A stretch of DNA of 64,000 nt from Trichopria drosophilae (taxonomy: Eukaryota; Arthropoda; Insecta; Hymenoptera; Diapriidae). A program made the translations under genes and the position numbers. The notes under the pieces were generated by a model, which had not been told where the DNA came from, did not search any database, and saw only the letters and a program-made list of their open reading frames with translations. Positions 11,964 through 23,600 of this stretch are shown here, piece by piece; within the stretch, counting starts at the first letter, position 1, and every line of letters begins with the position of its first letter. The stretch lies in the NCBI GenBank assembly GCA_030407085.1, contig CM059582.1:66976001-67040000 (forward strand), in the 5' to 3' direction.

Positions 11964-12391
11964 CGTAGATGATACGTCAAGATCAGTTGTAGTTGGTGCA
12001 TCAAACTCATTAACTTCCATCTGATGAACTGCATAAATTTCTGATGTTTCCAAAACTTTTGGTGTGGTTGTTTGCTCTACTGTTATTTCATTATTCCTGT
12101 TGCTGTTATTCCATCCGGCCTGTATTGCATCCGACATCTCTGTTGACTGATTATCATCGATTGTCTCTCGCAGTTGTAACTGAATCGGAGTTGGACTGTC
12201 GTCACTGCCTGCTGGTCCTGAATATTCAAATTCGCTTCATTGGAATATGCACGGAACTTCCAGGTATCAGTCGTGGAACCTTGCATGGTGCAGACTACCA
12301 TAAAAAAAGAAAGTTATTAAAAATATATATATATATATTTATTTGTTATAAATACAGTTCGTCAGTATTGTCTATCGAGAGCTGGAAATTT

Positions 12392-12440
<49 letters not shown>

Positions 12441-12762
12441 CATAAAAACAAAATCGAACATAAATTATTAAACACGTTGACATTTTAACATAAATAATAT
12501 TGTATTTTTTAATATGTTTAATACTTACGAAACCCAATACACTTCCACTTGCATCTTTCAATTCTTTTCTCCATGAAATATCACTTTCAAGAAAATGTTT
12601 ACCGCACACTCGATGTTAAGATGTGAGTACAACATCAGTTCTGCGAATTGCCGTTTTCCACTTTCTTTTTACTGCTTCGTCTTGTGGCACACGAAACAAT
12701 GGTGTCTTGTCTCTATCAGTTCTGGAGCCTGATGTGCACCCTAACACTATACACGCTGGCAT
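11964..12762 (-). pseudogene. THAP-domain gene remnant (unit O1), two exons
   Basis: Exon 1 (12762 down to 12529) encodes a C2CH zinc finger of the THAP type. CIVLGC supplies the first cysteine pair, followed by FRVPQ, KRKWK, IRRTDVVL and CGKHF with the final Cys/His, then ISWRKEL. A TAA at 12616-12618 stops the frame inside the finger. The exon ends at a good donor (gtaagt, 12523-12528). Downstream, about 12230-11964 encodes an acidic, polar continuation (IDDNQSTEMSDAIQAGWNNS...), ending at another donor-like gtaatgag. THAP fingers bind DNA and are common in transposases and in genes derived from them. A (GT)n run (12391-12438) lies in the intron. Confidence 0.72.
12391..12438. repeat. (GT)n microsatellite
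   Basis: An almost pure TG repeat of about 46 bp lies in the presumed intron of the THAP remnant. Confidence 0.9.
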
Positions 12763-13252
12763 CGTTTATAAGATTTTCTAAATACGTAGCACTATCACTA
12801 TGATCCTTTATCTGATGAAAATAATGCACAAAAATAGATAATATACTAACTGGATATAAGTAATTGTATATTTGTATACAATCAATATAAGATCTACTTA
12901 AGGTGCATAAATAAAACGCATCGTTTAAAAGTTATTAACTGAGAATGACGTGAGAATTAAATGCGTTGGGTGTACGTCGATATTTATTTATTTATTTATA
13001 TTTAACGTGTTTAAAATCTCGTTCGTTTCACTACTTCTGTGTGCAAATGGTCGACGAAAAATATTAAATTCAAACCGAGTGCCATTAGCGGGAAACTTGA
13101 TCGTGGCGGGAAACTCGAATATGGCGCCGGAATCGTAATACATAACGGACGGGGGTGCGGACCATGATTAGTAACGCCATCTGGCGCCGCCGTGCGGTGC
13201 AGGGGGAACATAAGGGTACAATGTCTCAGTAAACGGCGAATAGGGAGTTGCA
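12763..13252. other. 5' region of THAP unit O1
   Basis: There is no gene in this stretch. The GC-rich part (about 13080-13252: gtggcgggaaactc, atggcg..., ending gggagttgca) resembles the sequence 5' of the other THAP copy at 38880-39114, which ends cggagttgca. The shared gagttgca may mark the end of the transposon that carries the THAP gene. Confidence 0.4.
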
Positions 13253-13254
13253 CG

Positions 13255-14160
13255 GGCCTGGTGTCGTCTAACTCGTTACGACTTTTGCAAAATACGACTC
13301 GAGATTGGGATGAAAAATAATAAATGAGGGCTTGAAAGAAAGGGCTTAATATAAGGATTATGGGGAAAGTTCATTCTCTCGTACTACTGCAGTATCAGAA
13401 TTGCATTTGTTTACTAAAGAGACATCAGAGATGCACGTTATTTTTATGTTGAAAAAAAATATTGTATTCTCAGATTGAGTTTCCCCACTATTCGCAACTA
13501 TTAATCTTCATAAATGACTGTATAAAATTAAGATAATCCTGGAATTGCAAACGCAATTTGTAACAATGTAAATCATCCTCAGCGCCTGATGTTCGATATT
13601 CGCGCGGTAGACCGGTGGCGCGCTATGCCTTTCTGCGGAATATCGCGGAACTATGTTTCTGAGACTTGACAGCGAAGGAGGCCGCCATTATAGCCGACTC
13701 TCACCTCGCTTGCTCTTTTATAAACTACGGCTCGAAATCGGGATGAAATGTAATAAGCAAGGGTTTAAAAAATTCGTCTTGCCATCAAGATTGTGGGGAA
13801 ACTTCATTTTCTGGGGTTATTGCAATATAAACGATGTAATTAATGCTTAAATGAATGCTCCGAAATGCTTATAAAAAAGGTCAACTTTCAACATTTTATT
13901 CTGTCGCGAAAAAAAATTCTACGCTCTCAAACGAAGTTTCCCCACAATATACAAACATTTTACTGTAATAATATATGCATTGCATCGTTGTAATATTAAA
14001 ATCGAGGCCGTAGTTTGTAAAAGTAAATCACTTCCGGTTTGGAAGTTCCAAAACGGCCATAGATGGCGTGACCGATCCATTTGAGAGCACCCTTAATGCC
14101 CACCTGATTCCCCGTGGTGGCACTAGTGATAATGGTCTGCCCCGTCTATGTACCACACGT
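13255..14160. repeat. dispersed repeat family R, copy 2 (two monomers)
   Basis: Two successive monomers (about 13255-13680 and 13690-14060) share the blocks of the 1265-1910 copy: a cgtctaactcgttacgactttt-type head, a 'tggggaaa' arm, and about 130 bp later the inverse 'tttccccac' arm. The block ends with gtggtggcactagtgataatgg, as copy 1 does. It is non-coding. Confidence 0.65.
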
Positions 14161-14574
14161 CGATGCCGCCGGGGCCGGGGCTCCGGTACATAATACACAT
14201 GTTTACGCCGTTTTATTACATTTGTTTTATTAGGTTAAAATTTTTCATTTTATAGTTTCAAATTTGTTCTTGCTGTTAATGGTGTAAGCATGTTTATATG
14301 TATTATTGTAAGGGTATGTATATGTAATAAAAGTATCAAGATATACATACAATGAGGCAATTATAACTATTCGTATTTAATGTTTGTAATTTCTATCGCT
14401 AATCTTATTGCACCTATAAATGCATATAATATATTAATTTCGTTAACAAAAGTTAGTACATAGCCAAATGGTTTCATCCATTCTTTTTTAATGTCCGTTA
14501 AATGAAACTTTGGTAATCTTACAATGAGTGTTTAACCAGCAATGACAATTAGTAGTACTTCTAATTCTGCATGT
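14161..14574. other. spacer, nothing recognised
   Basis: AT-rich sequence without a supported gene or repeat. Confidence 0.4.
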
Positions 14575-14578
14575 TTAA

Positions 14579-14701
14579 GGGCCCTCAAGCGTAAGCGGAG
14601 TCGGGCAAAATGTGAGAAATCTGAAAAGGTGTTTGTAATTCTTAAAGATCAGTGCAAAATTTGCTCACGTTTTGCCCGCCTCTGTTTTCACTTGAGGGCC
14701 C
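14579..14701. mobile_element. 123-bp MITE flanked by TTAA (piggyBac-like)
   Basis: The ends are gggccctcaagcgtaagcgg and the reverse complement of gggccctcaagtgaaaacag. The inverted arms are about 45 bp each with few mismatches and cover most of the element. TTAA flanks it on both sides (14575-14578 and 14702-14705), which is the target of piggyBac-type transposases. The assignment rests only on TTAA and inverted ends. Confidence 0.6.
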
Positions 14702-14757
14702 TTAAGATGATTATTTTCTTAGTTCATGTTTATTTTTTACTTAACAGATGCTGACAG

Positions 14758-15463
14758 TGACACTTCTATTTTCTTAAAATGTCAAATATTTATTTCATAA
14801 GCCTTGAATGTTTCGTGTAATTTTTTAGGATCTCCTTTTACCAACAATCCTATTTGTCCTGTTTCAACATAATTACCTACATACCAATATGCATGTGTTG
14901 ACGGTTAGACTCATGCACATCGGCATGTGTGTATTGCACCCAATTCCTCTGACAGCTACTAACTTTTAACAATCAAGTCAGTTAGTTCGACCATGTGGTG
15001 GATTTTTACCACAACATTTGGCAAAATTTCTTAACCCTTAATCCCTAGTTTCATTTTCGGTTTAAATCCCTAGTTACGGGTCGTTTATGTCCTGGCAATT
15101 TTATTTTCACACTTCTATTTGACACTTCTATTTTCTTAAAATGTCAAATATTTATTTCATAAGCCTTGAATGTTTCGTGTAATTTTTTAGGATCTCCTTT
15201 TACCAACAATCCTATTTGTCCTGTTTCAACATAATTACCTACATACCAATATGCATGTGTTGACGGTTAGACTCATGCACATCGGCATGTGTGTATTGCA
15301 CCCAATTCCTCTGACAGCTACTAACTTTTAACAATCAAGTCAGTTAGTTCGACCATGTGGTGGATTTTTACCACAACATTTGGCAAAATTTCTTAACCCT
15401 TAATCCCTAGTTTCATTTTCGGTTTAAATCCCTAGTTACGGGTCGTTTATGTCCTGGCAATTT
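14758..15463. repeat. nearly perfect tandem duplication, period 363 bp
   Basis: The block from gacacttctattttcttaaa at 14758 repeats from 15121 with no difference that I can see over about 340 bp, so the duplication is recent. On the minus strand each copy holds a possible terminal exon. A tgtag|g acceptor (near 14878 and 15241) leads into an open stretch GNYVETGQIGLLVKGD and about 15 more residues before a stop (14782-14784 and 15145-15147). I do not recognise that peptide. Confidence 0.85.
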
Positions 15464-15640
15464 TTATGACACTAAAAGTATTTTAAAAAATCTGAAAAAA
15501 TTCATGGAACTTCTTTAGACCTTCAACTTGAAGATGCAATTATAATATTTTGGAAAAAAGAAATTTTCCATGCTTTTTTATTTAAAGAATGTAAATAAAA
15601 AACGAAATTTATAGCACTTTGGAATTTCATTTCAACTCTC

Positions 15641-15975
15641 TCAATTTAGCATTGCTAGCCAATGTAGCAACTCTGACGATATAAAATAGCGATTAAAATT
15701 CAAAATCGTTAGAAAAAAAACAATTTTCATGAATAGGTACACTTTGAATGTATCATTAACAATATTTGTGCATAAATTCATTTTCAATTTAAGCCCGGAT
15801 TCGTAATCACATTGCAAGTAACTATGCGATGAATAGAAATTGTGCACAAATATTGTTAGTGATGTAGCAAAAGTGTGCTTACTTATATAAATTGCTTTTT
15901 TAACGATTTGGAATCGTTTTAACTGTTATTTTACAATCATCGGAGTCGCTACATTACCCAGCGATGCTAAATTGA
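15641..15975. mobile_element. MITE, about 335 bp, long imperfect inverted arms
   Basis: Each arm is about 140 bp. The left arm starts tcaatttagcattgctagcc and the right arm ends with the matching gcgatgctaaattga. The inner parts (acaatatttgtgca) also pair. There is no coding sequence and no clear target duplication. Confidence 0.68.
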
Positions 15976-16437
15976 CTAGAGTGTCGCGTAATTCCGACGT
16001 TATTTTTCTCTCCGTGTGTCTTGCCAGAAAAAAATAAAAAATAAACCTGTAGGATACAAATTTTGGTTGCGCTAAAAATGCTTAAAGCTTTAGTAACAGT
16101 TTAACTTCATCGCAATGGTATATTCCTGGTCCTCTCGTTCGTGTTGGAAACTCATGCTTTCATATTTAAAGTTGCTCTATTTGACAAGTTTAACAGGTTT
16201 GTAAGTGACGTAAAAATAAAAATATAAGCATTACTGGTCTGACTGAGCTCTGATTTTTACCAGTTTTTTTTTATTTTACGTTGTACATTACGAATAATTT
16301 CTGCGTTGATTCAGTATTATGAAATATGAATTCAATAAACAGATCTTGCAACTTACATATTTAACATCGGCCATGCTTCTTAATAAATTAAGTAAGTATA
16401 AATAAATTAACACTTATTTGTTTCATGTACAATTTAC
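15976..16437. other. region left of the split THAP gene, no exon found
   Basis: Later exons of the minus-strand THAP gene would be expected here by analogy with unit O1. I see no matching coding sequence, so the 3' part of this unit is lost or too diverged to recognise. Confidence 0.4.
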
Positions 16438-16569
16438 ATAACCCAGAATTTTGCCGTTTGAGTCCTTTAGCTCTCTTCTCCATAAAATGTTCTCTTCGAG
16501 AAAATGTTTCCGGCAGACTCGATGATTCGGTGTTAAAACAACATCAGTTCTGCGAATTGCATTTTGCCA
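16438..16569 (-). pseudogene. THAP gene (unit O2), C-terminal half of the finger exon
   Basis: On the minus strand this piece encodes WQNAIRRTDVVLTPNHRVCR and continues KHFLEENILWRRELKDSNGK, the second half of a THAP finger with its last Cys and His. It stops at a donor (gtaaat, 16432-16437). The first half lies at 38530-38621. The two halves join in frame when the DNA between the CTTAG copies (16570-16574 and 38525-38529) is removed. That junction gives ...NGTLRTKWQNAIRR..., matching the spacing in unit O1. The gene was therefore split by insertion of element E. Confidence 0.82.
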
Positions 16570-16574
16570 CTTAG

Positions 16575-16752
16575 ATCCGAAGTAATCGTCGCGGCTCAAG
16601 CCGAAACTTAGCTGAGCGGCCCAAGTACCCGAAGTAGCGTGTTCCAAAAGACATATGATAAAATACTTATATAAGTGTATCGAACCGAACCAATCCATGT
16701 ATGTACACGTTCGAGGTGTTAAGGGGTTGATTGAAGCGCCACCATGGGTCAA
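16575..16752. repeat. left terminal inverted repeat of transposon E
   Basis: About 170 bp pair with the right end. The first 135 bp match 38389-38524 in reverse complement. The next 35 bp (ggtgttaagg...gaagcgccacc) match 29635-29672, because the foldback element inserted within the right copy. Confidence 0.85.
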
Positions 16753-16810
16753 AGCGGTAAAATGGTGAGGCTCTGAAATAGGGTGACATTTAAATTTTTA
16801 TATGTACATA

Positions 16811-17127
16811 ATGGCTGAAAATAGAAATTTAATAAGTTTTTCCGAAATTATTGAGTACGTAGGACCTGGTTCACGTTGTTACGTTGAAGGAGAAGCTGTG
16901 CTTAATGCAAACCACGTAATGTTTTGTGGCTTCACGAAAAAATCGGCTGAAAGAGTCGAAATTACAGGGCTATGTTTATAGACTTCTTGTCTGTCCGAAT
17001 CGCCTCATGAAATTAATATTTTTATTAATGAAAATAATGAGCCAAGAATATTTTGTAAATGTTCTTGTAAAGCTGGGGCTTCCGGAAAATGCAAGCATTC
17101 TGTTGCAATGCTTATGTATTTGAATCG
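16811..17127 (+). pseudogene. SWIM-type zinc-finger protein, first exon, interrupted
   Basis: An ATG at 16811 opens a frame with FSEIIEYVGPGSRCYVEGEA and ends in IFCKCSCKAGASGKCKHSVA. That is a SWIM finger (CxC...CxH) of the sort that precedes nuclease domains in the second gene of some THAP/Harbinger-type transposons. A TAG at 16979-16981 interrupts the frame, probably from a CAG codon. The exon ends at a strong donor (cg|gtaagt, 17127). I could not find the later exons in the DNA to the right, so the nuclease part is either lost or unrecognised. Confidence 0.7.
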
Positions 17128-18773
17128 GTAAGTATATACAGTCATCGAAGTGAACATACTTGACATCCATATACGTCTAGTTGTCTAACAGGTCCTTTTT
17201 TTTAAATAAAGTAAAACAAATAGATAAATAAAGATATATATAAGAGTGTACACCTTTGTTTAGAATTCCCACTTGCGAAATAGAGAGTGCAAGTTGTACA
17301 CTGCCGTACAACGGAAAAACGTTGGTAAATGACATTTTTATCGAAAAGAAGTTTTTAGTATGGATAGAAAGGTAATTCAAAGTTACATCTATTGTATGTA
17401 ATACGAATGTAAAATTTTATTTATTTATAACAACACAGGAATATTTAAAATGACTAGAATCAAGTAAAATGGATAAAATTAAGAAAAAAAAACGTGGAAA
17501 AGAAACGTATAGTTCTTTGCGGAGCTCAAAATATGTATCAAACTTCGATACGTCATCACGATGAAAGGGAAAAAATCCACAAAAGATTTTACGCATGTCT
17601 TCCAATGTAAATCTGACTGGATCCGCTATCTAAAATAATACGTATAAATTAAAAGAAAAGCACATGTATTATTGTCAAGTTCAGTTATCTATGTTCATGA
17701 CTGGCTTGAGAACATGTGATTTTATCATATATTCGTCTCTTGATGATACATGTGAAATTGTCTCAGTTCCATACAATGAGAAAATTGTAACCGGACATAC
17801 ATTCCCATTCTGCAGTGCATTTATTTTGCATACATATTAAAAGAATTATGCAAAATGACCGATAAAGATACATGAAATAGGTTGTGAACAATGGAAAGTG
17901 ATAGTAGCTTAAGCGTTATTAATTTTATGTTTATTTATGACCTTAGTTACGAAATATGAAACTTATTGTTAGATAAATTTATGATACAATTTAATTCTTC
18001 AATGTTACGAAAAATGAAAGAAAATGATATAATTTTGGACTGAATTGTATTTTACGTCGACCAAGACCATAGGTCTGGCGAAGTATTGAATTTGGTCAGT
18101 TCTCGCCAAAAAATTACCCTATAGTTTTCCATCAAATGTCGACGTTTCAGACCCTAAGGAACCCAAAACAACAATAAAAAATTGGTGTCCGTTAGGTTGT
18201 ACGTCCGTCCGTCCGTCCGTCCGTCCGTGGGCAAAATTTTGTATACGCGATATCTCGCGAATGGAATGACGAATTTAAAAAGTACAAACGGATTTGGGTT
18301 TCTCTTGGCCAAACTTAGATCTGATTAGTTTTTGGAGACAATGCATACTAGATTATGGGGAGGTTTAACAAAAAAACGCCCAAAAAACACGTTTTTCCAT
18401 TTTTTAACAAAAAATACAAATCATACAAAAAATATAGAACATCGAATTCTCTACAAAAAAGGTTGTATTCATTTCTTCGTAAAATCAACGATAATGCCGT
18501 AAAAAGCAAATTAACATGAAATTAACATAAATTGTACATACACATATACAAAGCATATGTATATATATTATATACATTACATGAAAAAACAGAGACACAG
18601 AGGAAGCAGGGGAGCGTGGCGGGTATGCCCCCCCCCCCCGACCTGTCAAAAACTCTGCTAAACCGCGTTTTTTTAAACATCAGTGTGAACAAGACGTGCT
18701 CATTTATCAGTGCTTCGGCTGACCTGCGGTCGGGGTCGAAGTTTTGAAAATGCTCATTTTCAATTTTACTATA
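17128..18773. other. interior of transposon E, no clear gene
   Basis: A minus-strand frame at about 17420-17620 (DMRKIFCGFFPFHRDDVSKF) follows an acceptor-like attattttag and may be an exon scrap, but I do not recognise it. A (TCCG)n run lies at 18203-18228. The rest is AT-rich. Confidence 0.4.
18203..18228. repeat. (TCCG)n microsatellite
   Basis: Six to seven tandem gtcc units. Confidence 0.9.
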
Positions 18774-19224
18774 GGGTGATTATGCCAATGAATGGACGAC
18801 TACCAATGAATGGACGATTTTCTACATATTTCTATTTCTTATGAATGTATGATGCACAACATGCAACAAAATACATATTTTTATGTTGAACATTCAAAAC
18901 AATATTTACAGTACTATTGATCTTCCAGTGTTTATTATTTTGTAAAATCAAAGCAAAGTTTTAATGCCATACAAAACTGGTACTGAAAACGTCCCATTTG
19001 ATTTAACCCGTCTATTCATTGGGGTTTAGCGATTTTTTTACAAACGTATGAAGACGAGGTTAATAATTAAATAAAATCAAAGGTTGAACTACACGGTCAT
19101 AAAGAGCAGAGTCTAACGATTCTAATGGTGGTATCATAATTCAATTTTCATAAAAGAATTCAAAAGTTACAATCGATCAAAGTGTGAAAAATGCTTAACC
19201 GTCCATTCATTGGCATATTCACCC
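18774..19224. mobile_element. MITE, 451 bp, TA-flanked, mariner-like
   Basis: The ends are gggtgattatgccaatgaat and its inverse (attcattggcatattcaccc), with about 27 bp of inverted match. TA flanks both sides (18772-18773 and 19225-19226), as for Tc1/mariner-type elements. An inner catccattca-type motif repeats (ccaatgaatggacga occurs twice at the left). There is no coding sequence. Confidence 0.72.
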
Positions 19225-19438
19225 TATTTAAGGAACAAGATATTGTTACAATATATGTATATAAACTACTCGAATCTAACGATGCTTGAACTACCCTCTG
19301 CCGCCTTCTTTCCTGGCAGTGTTAAAATGGGAATATTCCCGGAAGCATCAGCCTTTCGTCAGGGAACTGCAATACGAATTTAGCCAAAATTGTAGGCACC
19401 CGGGTCGAAGGCATCCAGTTATATATTTAAATATATAT

Positions 19439-20080
19439 TAGTCCAGTCACTATGTACAAAAAAAGGCTTGAAAAAGACAAAATTCCTAGTAGCAATTTTT
19501 TTTTTCTAGGTTGTAGGGGACATCGAGAAAAGCTTAACTCTCATTTTTCAGCACCTGAGAGCGCGTGCTTCTTTTGCTAGACTAAAAAACGCGAAAAAAT
19601 CGTTTTTTGGCGATAACTCGGGTTCTAATAAGGCAAAATACTTTTATAATAGCTCATTTTAACGGGTTTTTCCCGTTCTACAAATTATTCGTTTTCGAGA
19701 TATCGAAGAATTAAGTAAAATAAAAGAGATAAATTTTTAGTTTTTTGCGTTTTACTCGAAAGTTTCGATCGGAAATGAAAAACTTTTTAAATAAAAGTTG
19801 TAGAGCATAAAAAAATGAACAATTTTCATATATTATACGTTCACTTTTGTTGAAAAATACTCCTTGTAGAGCGCTCTCAAAGTGCGAGTTCCGCGTCAGC
19901 GGCTCAGCGGTGAATCGGCTGTGTCTCTACGCGGCATGAAATCGCTGCGCCTGTGATTTCCGACTTTACTATTATAAAAAATTAATATAATATATATTTT
20001 TCACAGGCTTTATGATGCTGTACAAGTTATTTTTTATGGCACCTCGAAAATTGTAAATAATGTTCGACGAATCGAACGCG
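19439..20080. repeat. left terminal inverted repeat of the Academ-like element
   Basis: This stretch pairs with 27018-27649 over about 640 bp with few differences, for example cctgtgattt versus cctgggattt. Homology ends near gttcgacgaatcgaacgcg. Confidence 0.92.
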
Positions 20081-20650
20081 TAATTATAAAATATGATCAT
20101 TTTTGTTCTTTCGTATGTTTAATTATTTTTTTGCAAACAAAATGTATTTCGTTATTTTAATATTTATAAAAAATAATATGTAATTGCTGTGAATATGAAG
20201 TATTATCGTTATATATATTAAAATGCTTTTTCGTATCAACGTTTGTATATCGTTGACGAACGTGGCAGGTTTATACCTGCGAAGGGTCGAGCGGCTGGCC
20301 GGGTGACGTAATATAATGGAATGCCAGGATAACATAAGAAAACATCTGTCCCTCTGTGCGTGCTTGTTCTTGTTTTGCTCGCGTCTTCTCACAGTTTCTT
20401 TCTGAATTTCACGGGGAGCGCATGCATTTAGTAAGAAGAACGTAGTGAATATTTCGGTAGTGAGTTTTTGTGACAGTTTCTGCCATTTTTAGCAGATTGT
20501 TAGTGCAGTTATTGCACTTTTTTGTTTGTGCATCTTTCGAGCACCTTTTTAATGCAGTTTTTATTCTTGAACTCTTTGTAAGTGCCGTTTGTGGACACTT
20601 TGTCATTGCCGTTTTGGAAATTGTTGTATTTTAGTTTTTCGCGAATAACA

Positions 20651-23600
20651 ATGAGTGCCTCAAATTGCTTTATATGCAAGCAACCTTTGATTACAGACGT
20701 GCATATAGTGAAATCGATGGGTATTAAAACTCTTTTATCTGTGTCCGTTTTAAGAGGAGATGAAGAAAACCGTCAAATGTTAGAGAACTTGAACGAAGTT
20801 AGTGTGCACAGTTCCTGTTACAAAACGTACTCGAATAAAAAAACAGCGCTTTCGGCTTCTCGGCGAAGCAACTCAATAACAGGAGAAAAGAAAAATCCAG
20901 TTTTTGATTTCGACAAAAATTGCATATTTTGCGGAACAGAATGCCAAGAATCGGCTACAAAATTGGCGATGAAATACCGAACGCAAATTTCCAGAGTAAA
21001 ACATGCAAATTCGAAAGAATATATTTTGAACAAACTGGGCGGTCGCGATGATGACATTGCTCGTGCAATCAAGTTTCGCTTGAATAGTGTCCTTGATCTG
21101 GTAGCAGCTGGGGCTCGGTACCACAAAAAATGTTATGTACTTGTTACTAATGCGTCGAAACGTGTGTCAAGTGGAAGACCGAAAGATGATGACATAACTG
21201 AAGGCATGGAACAAATTTTTACATATTTGCAAGAAAATTATAGCGAGTGTCAATTTCCACTTCAGACATTAATTGATCAAATTACAACATGTACCGTTCC
21301 TCATGTTAAAACAGTTAAAAGACGATTACTTGAAAAGTATGGTGACGATATCCTCATCGTGGAAAGACAAAGTCGAGGTACTTTAGTTTGTTTCAGAAAT
21401 GTTGGTCACAAACTCCTCTCTGACATGTTTTACGAACGAAGAGACGCAGACCCTCAGGCAGAAAAACTGCGAGTCATACGTGAGGCTGCAGGTATAATTC
21501 GCAGTGATATTCGCTCGATGGTTTATGAAACAAGTGAATACCCAGCATCCGACAACTTTGTGGAAGACGTGAAATCTTATGTGCCTGAAACATTGCAAGT
21601 CTTGTTATCTGAGGTAATACAAAAAGATAAACGCAGTTGGCTCGAGCCTTGGAATAGGAAATGTACATCAATTGCGCATGCAATCATAGCGGCTGTACGA
21701 CTACGTTCGTTCCTTTCCCCACTTCTGATTGGCGTAGGAGCATTTTTATACAAAAAATTTGCTTCGAAAACACTCATCAGCATTTTATCAAGTATGGGAT
21801 TCAGCGCCTCATACAAAGAAGTCCAAACGTTTGAAAATTCGGCCATTCACGCAAAGGAACGTAGGACGTTGGACAACGCATTTGTCCAGTTCGTCTTTGA
21901 CAATCCCGATTTTAATACGGACGAGGCACTTTCCATGCGATGGGTGGCATTCAGTGCATTACACCATCCACTGGTTTTGAAAAAGATGAGCCCGTAAATC
22001 ATATCATTGGAGAGAAGTCGGCCATACAAATTGCTGCGTTAGGGAAGATAGAAGTACTGAACTATGAAAAACATGCGTTAGCAGGATTACACGATGTCCG
22101 TGTCTCTGATGTTAATGAACTGTATAAAATATCTAAGAAAATTTTGCCTACAGTATCAGACTTTATCTGGCAATACGGGAAATGGAAATGCGTTGTCGAT
22201 ATACCTGGATGGAACGGCTTCATGGAGTTAATTACCTCGGATTTATATTATGAGATGTCAAAAGTCATATGCCTACCTTTCATCAACGCGCCCCCTTCAG
22301 ATTATAATACTATTTACACGTCACTTCTTGAAGCAGTTAAAAGATGTAAGGATTCAAATCAGACGGCCTGTTTTGTAACTTTCGACCAGCCGCTGTACTG
22401 GAAAGCTTCCGACATAGTTGCAGCTTCTGAGCCATCGTCCGATTTGCAGAATGTCGTTGTGAAACTCGGGGACTTTCACTTATTGATGTCCTTCCTTGGA
22501 ACAATAGGCTATATCATGGCTGGTAGAGGAACTGAGGACATTTTTAAATTGATTTACGCAGAAAATTGTGTGAAAAAAATCCTTATTGGACATGCGTACT
22601 CGAGAGCAATTCGCGCACACTTCCTAACGCATTTAGCTATATCTAAAATCATTATGAATAATATCGACGTTGTAACACAAAGTAGACGTCTGTCTACTTG
22701 CGTTCCCAACTAAATACTTACCTGAAGAAAGAAGAACGAAGATTGGTGCATCGTACCATCAGAATTCCATTAACATTCCCCAGGAACCGTTCCCCTATGT
22801 TGGTGCTCGTCCTGTCTACTCGTTGGTGTCTTCGTCCCATCTCGTAGAGCTGTCCATAGAAGTGTCCATATAAGATATACCTGTGAACATAGAAATTATT
22901 AATTATAAGTGTTTAAATAAGGAATCTGTCATTGTCGTAACTAAATAATGTCGTCCAAGGAAGAGGAATATATTGAAGAAATGTAAACACAATACTTACA
23001 TGTTCACTCAGCTGTTCCGATGGTCTGCTTCCTCGTGCCGGAATCGCTGCTGGCTGACGTTCTGATCCTGAAACATAAATTTACCCATCCTTACACAAAG
23101 AAATAGTCTTTAATAATTAAAGTTTAAACTTACCGTAACTGCTGCTCCTTTTCGCATTCCTCCAAAACTCTCAAAACTCCTCGTTGCCGTCGAGAGGATG
23201 ACTCCGATTGCATCTTCCCTGTACCCGATCCTTTGGCACTCGATCCCGGAGTGAGCCACACAGTAAACCCGCACAAACTTTAATCACTTCTTAAACTTTT
23301 ATCACTTCAAAACACTCGAAAATCCCGAAAACCGAGACGACCTGTCACTTCAGTCGTCGTTCACCGTGGACTGGCTATCGCGCAGTTTTATGCGCAACTC
23401 GTCGGCCATCTTGATCAAACTCAGTCCCTATTGGTCAATTCATTTGTACAGGTCTCTGTCTACCTTCCATATTCGCGTAGTCGACGTTCGTCGCACTCAT
23501 GCATGGAATGGACTATTGCTGTCGCGCTCATCGAGTCGACGTTCGTCGCACTCATGGCCCAATGTACAATACTAATTCGTCATCGATATTGTTTGCGCTT

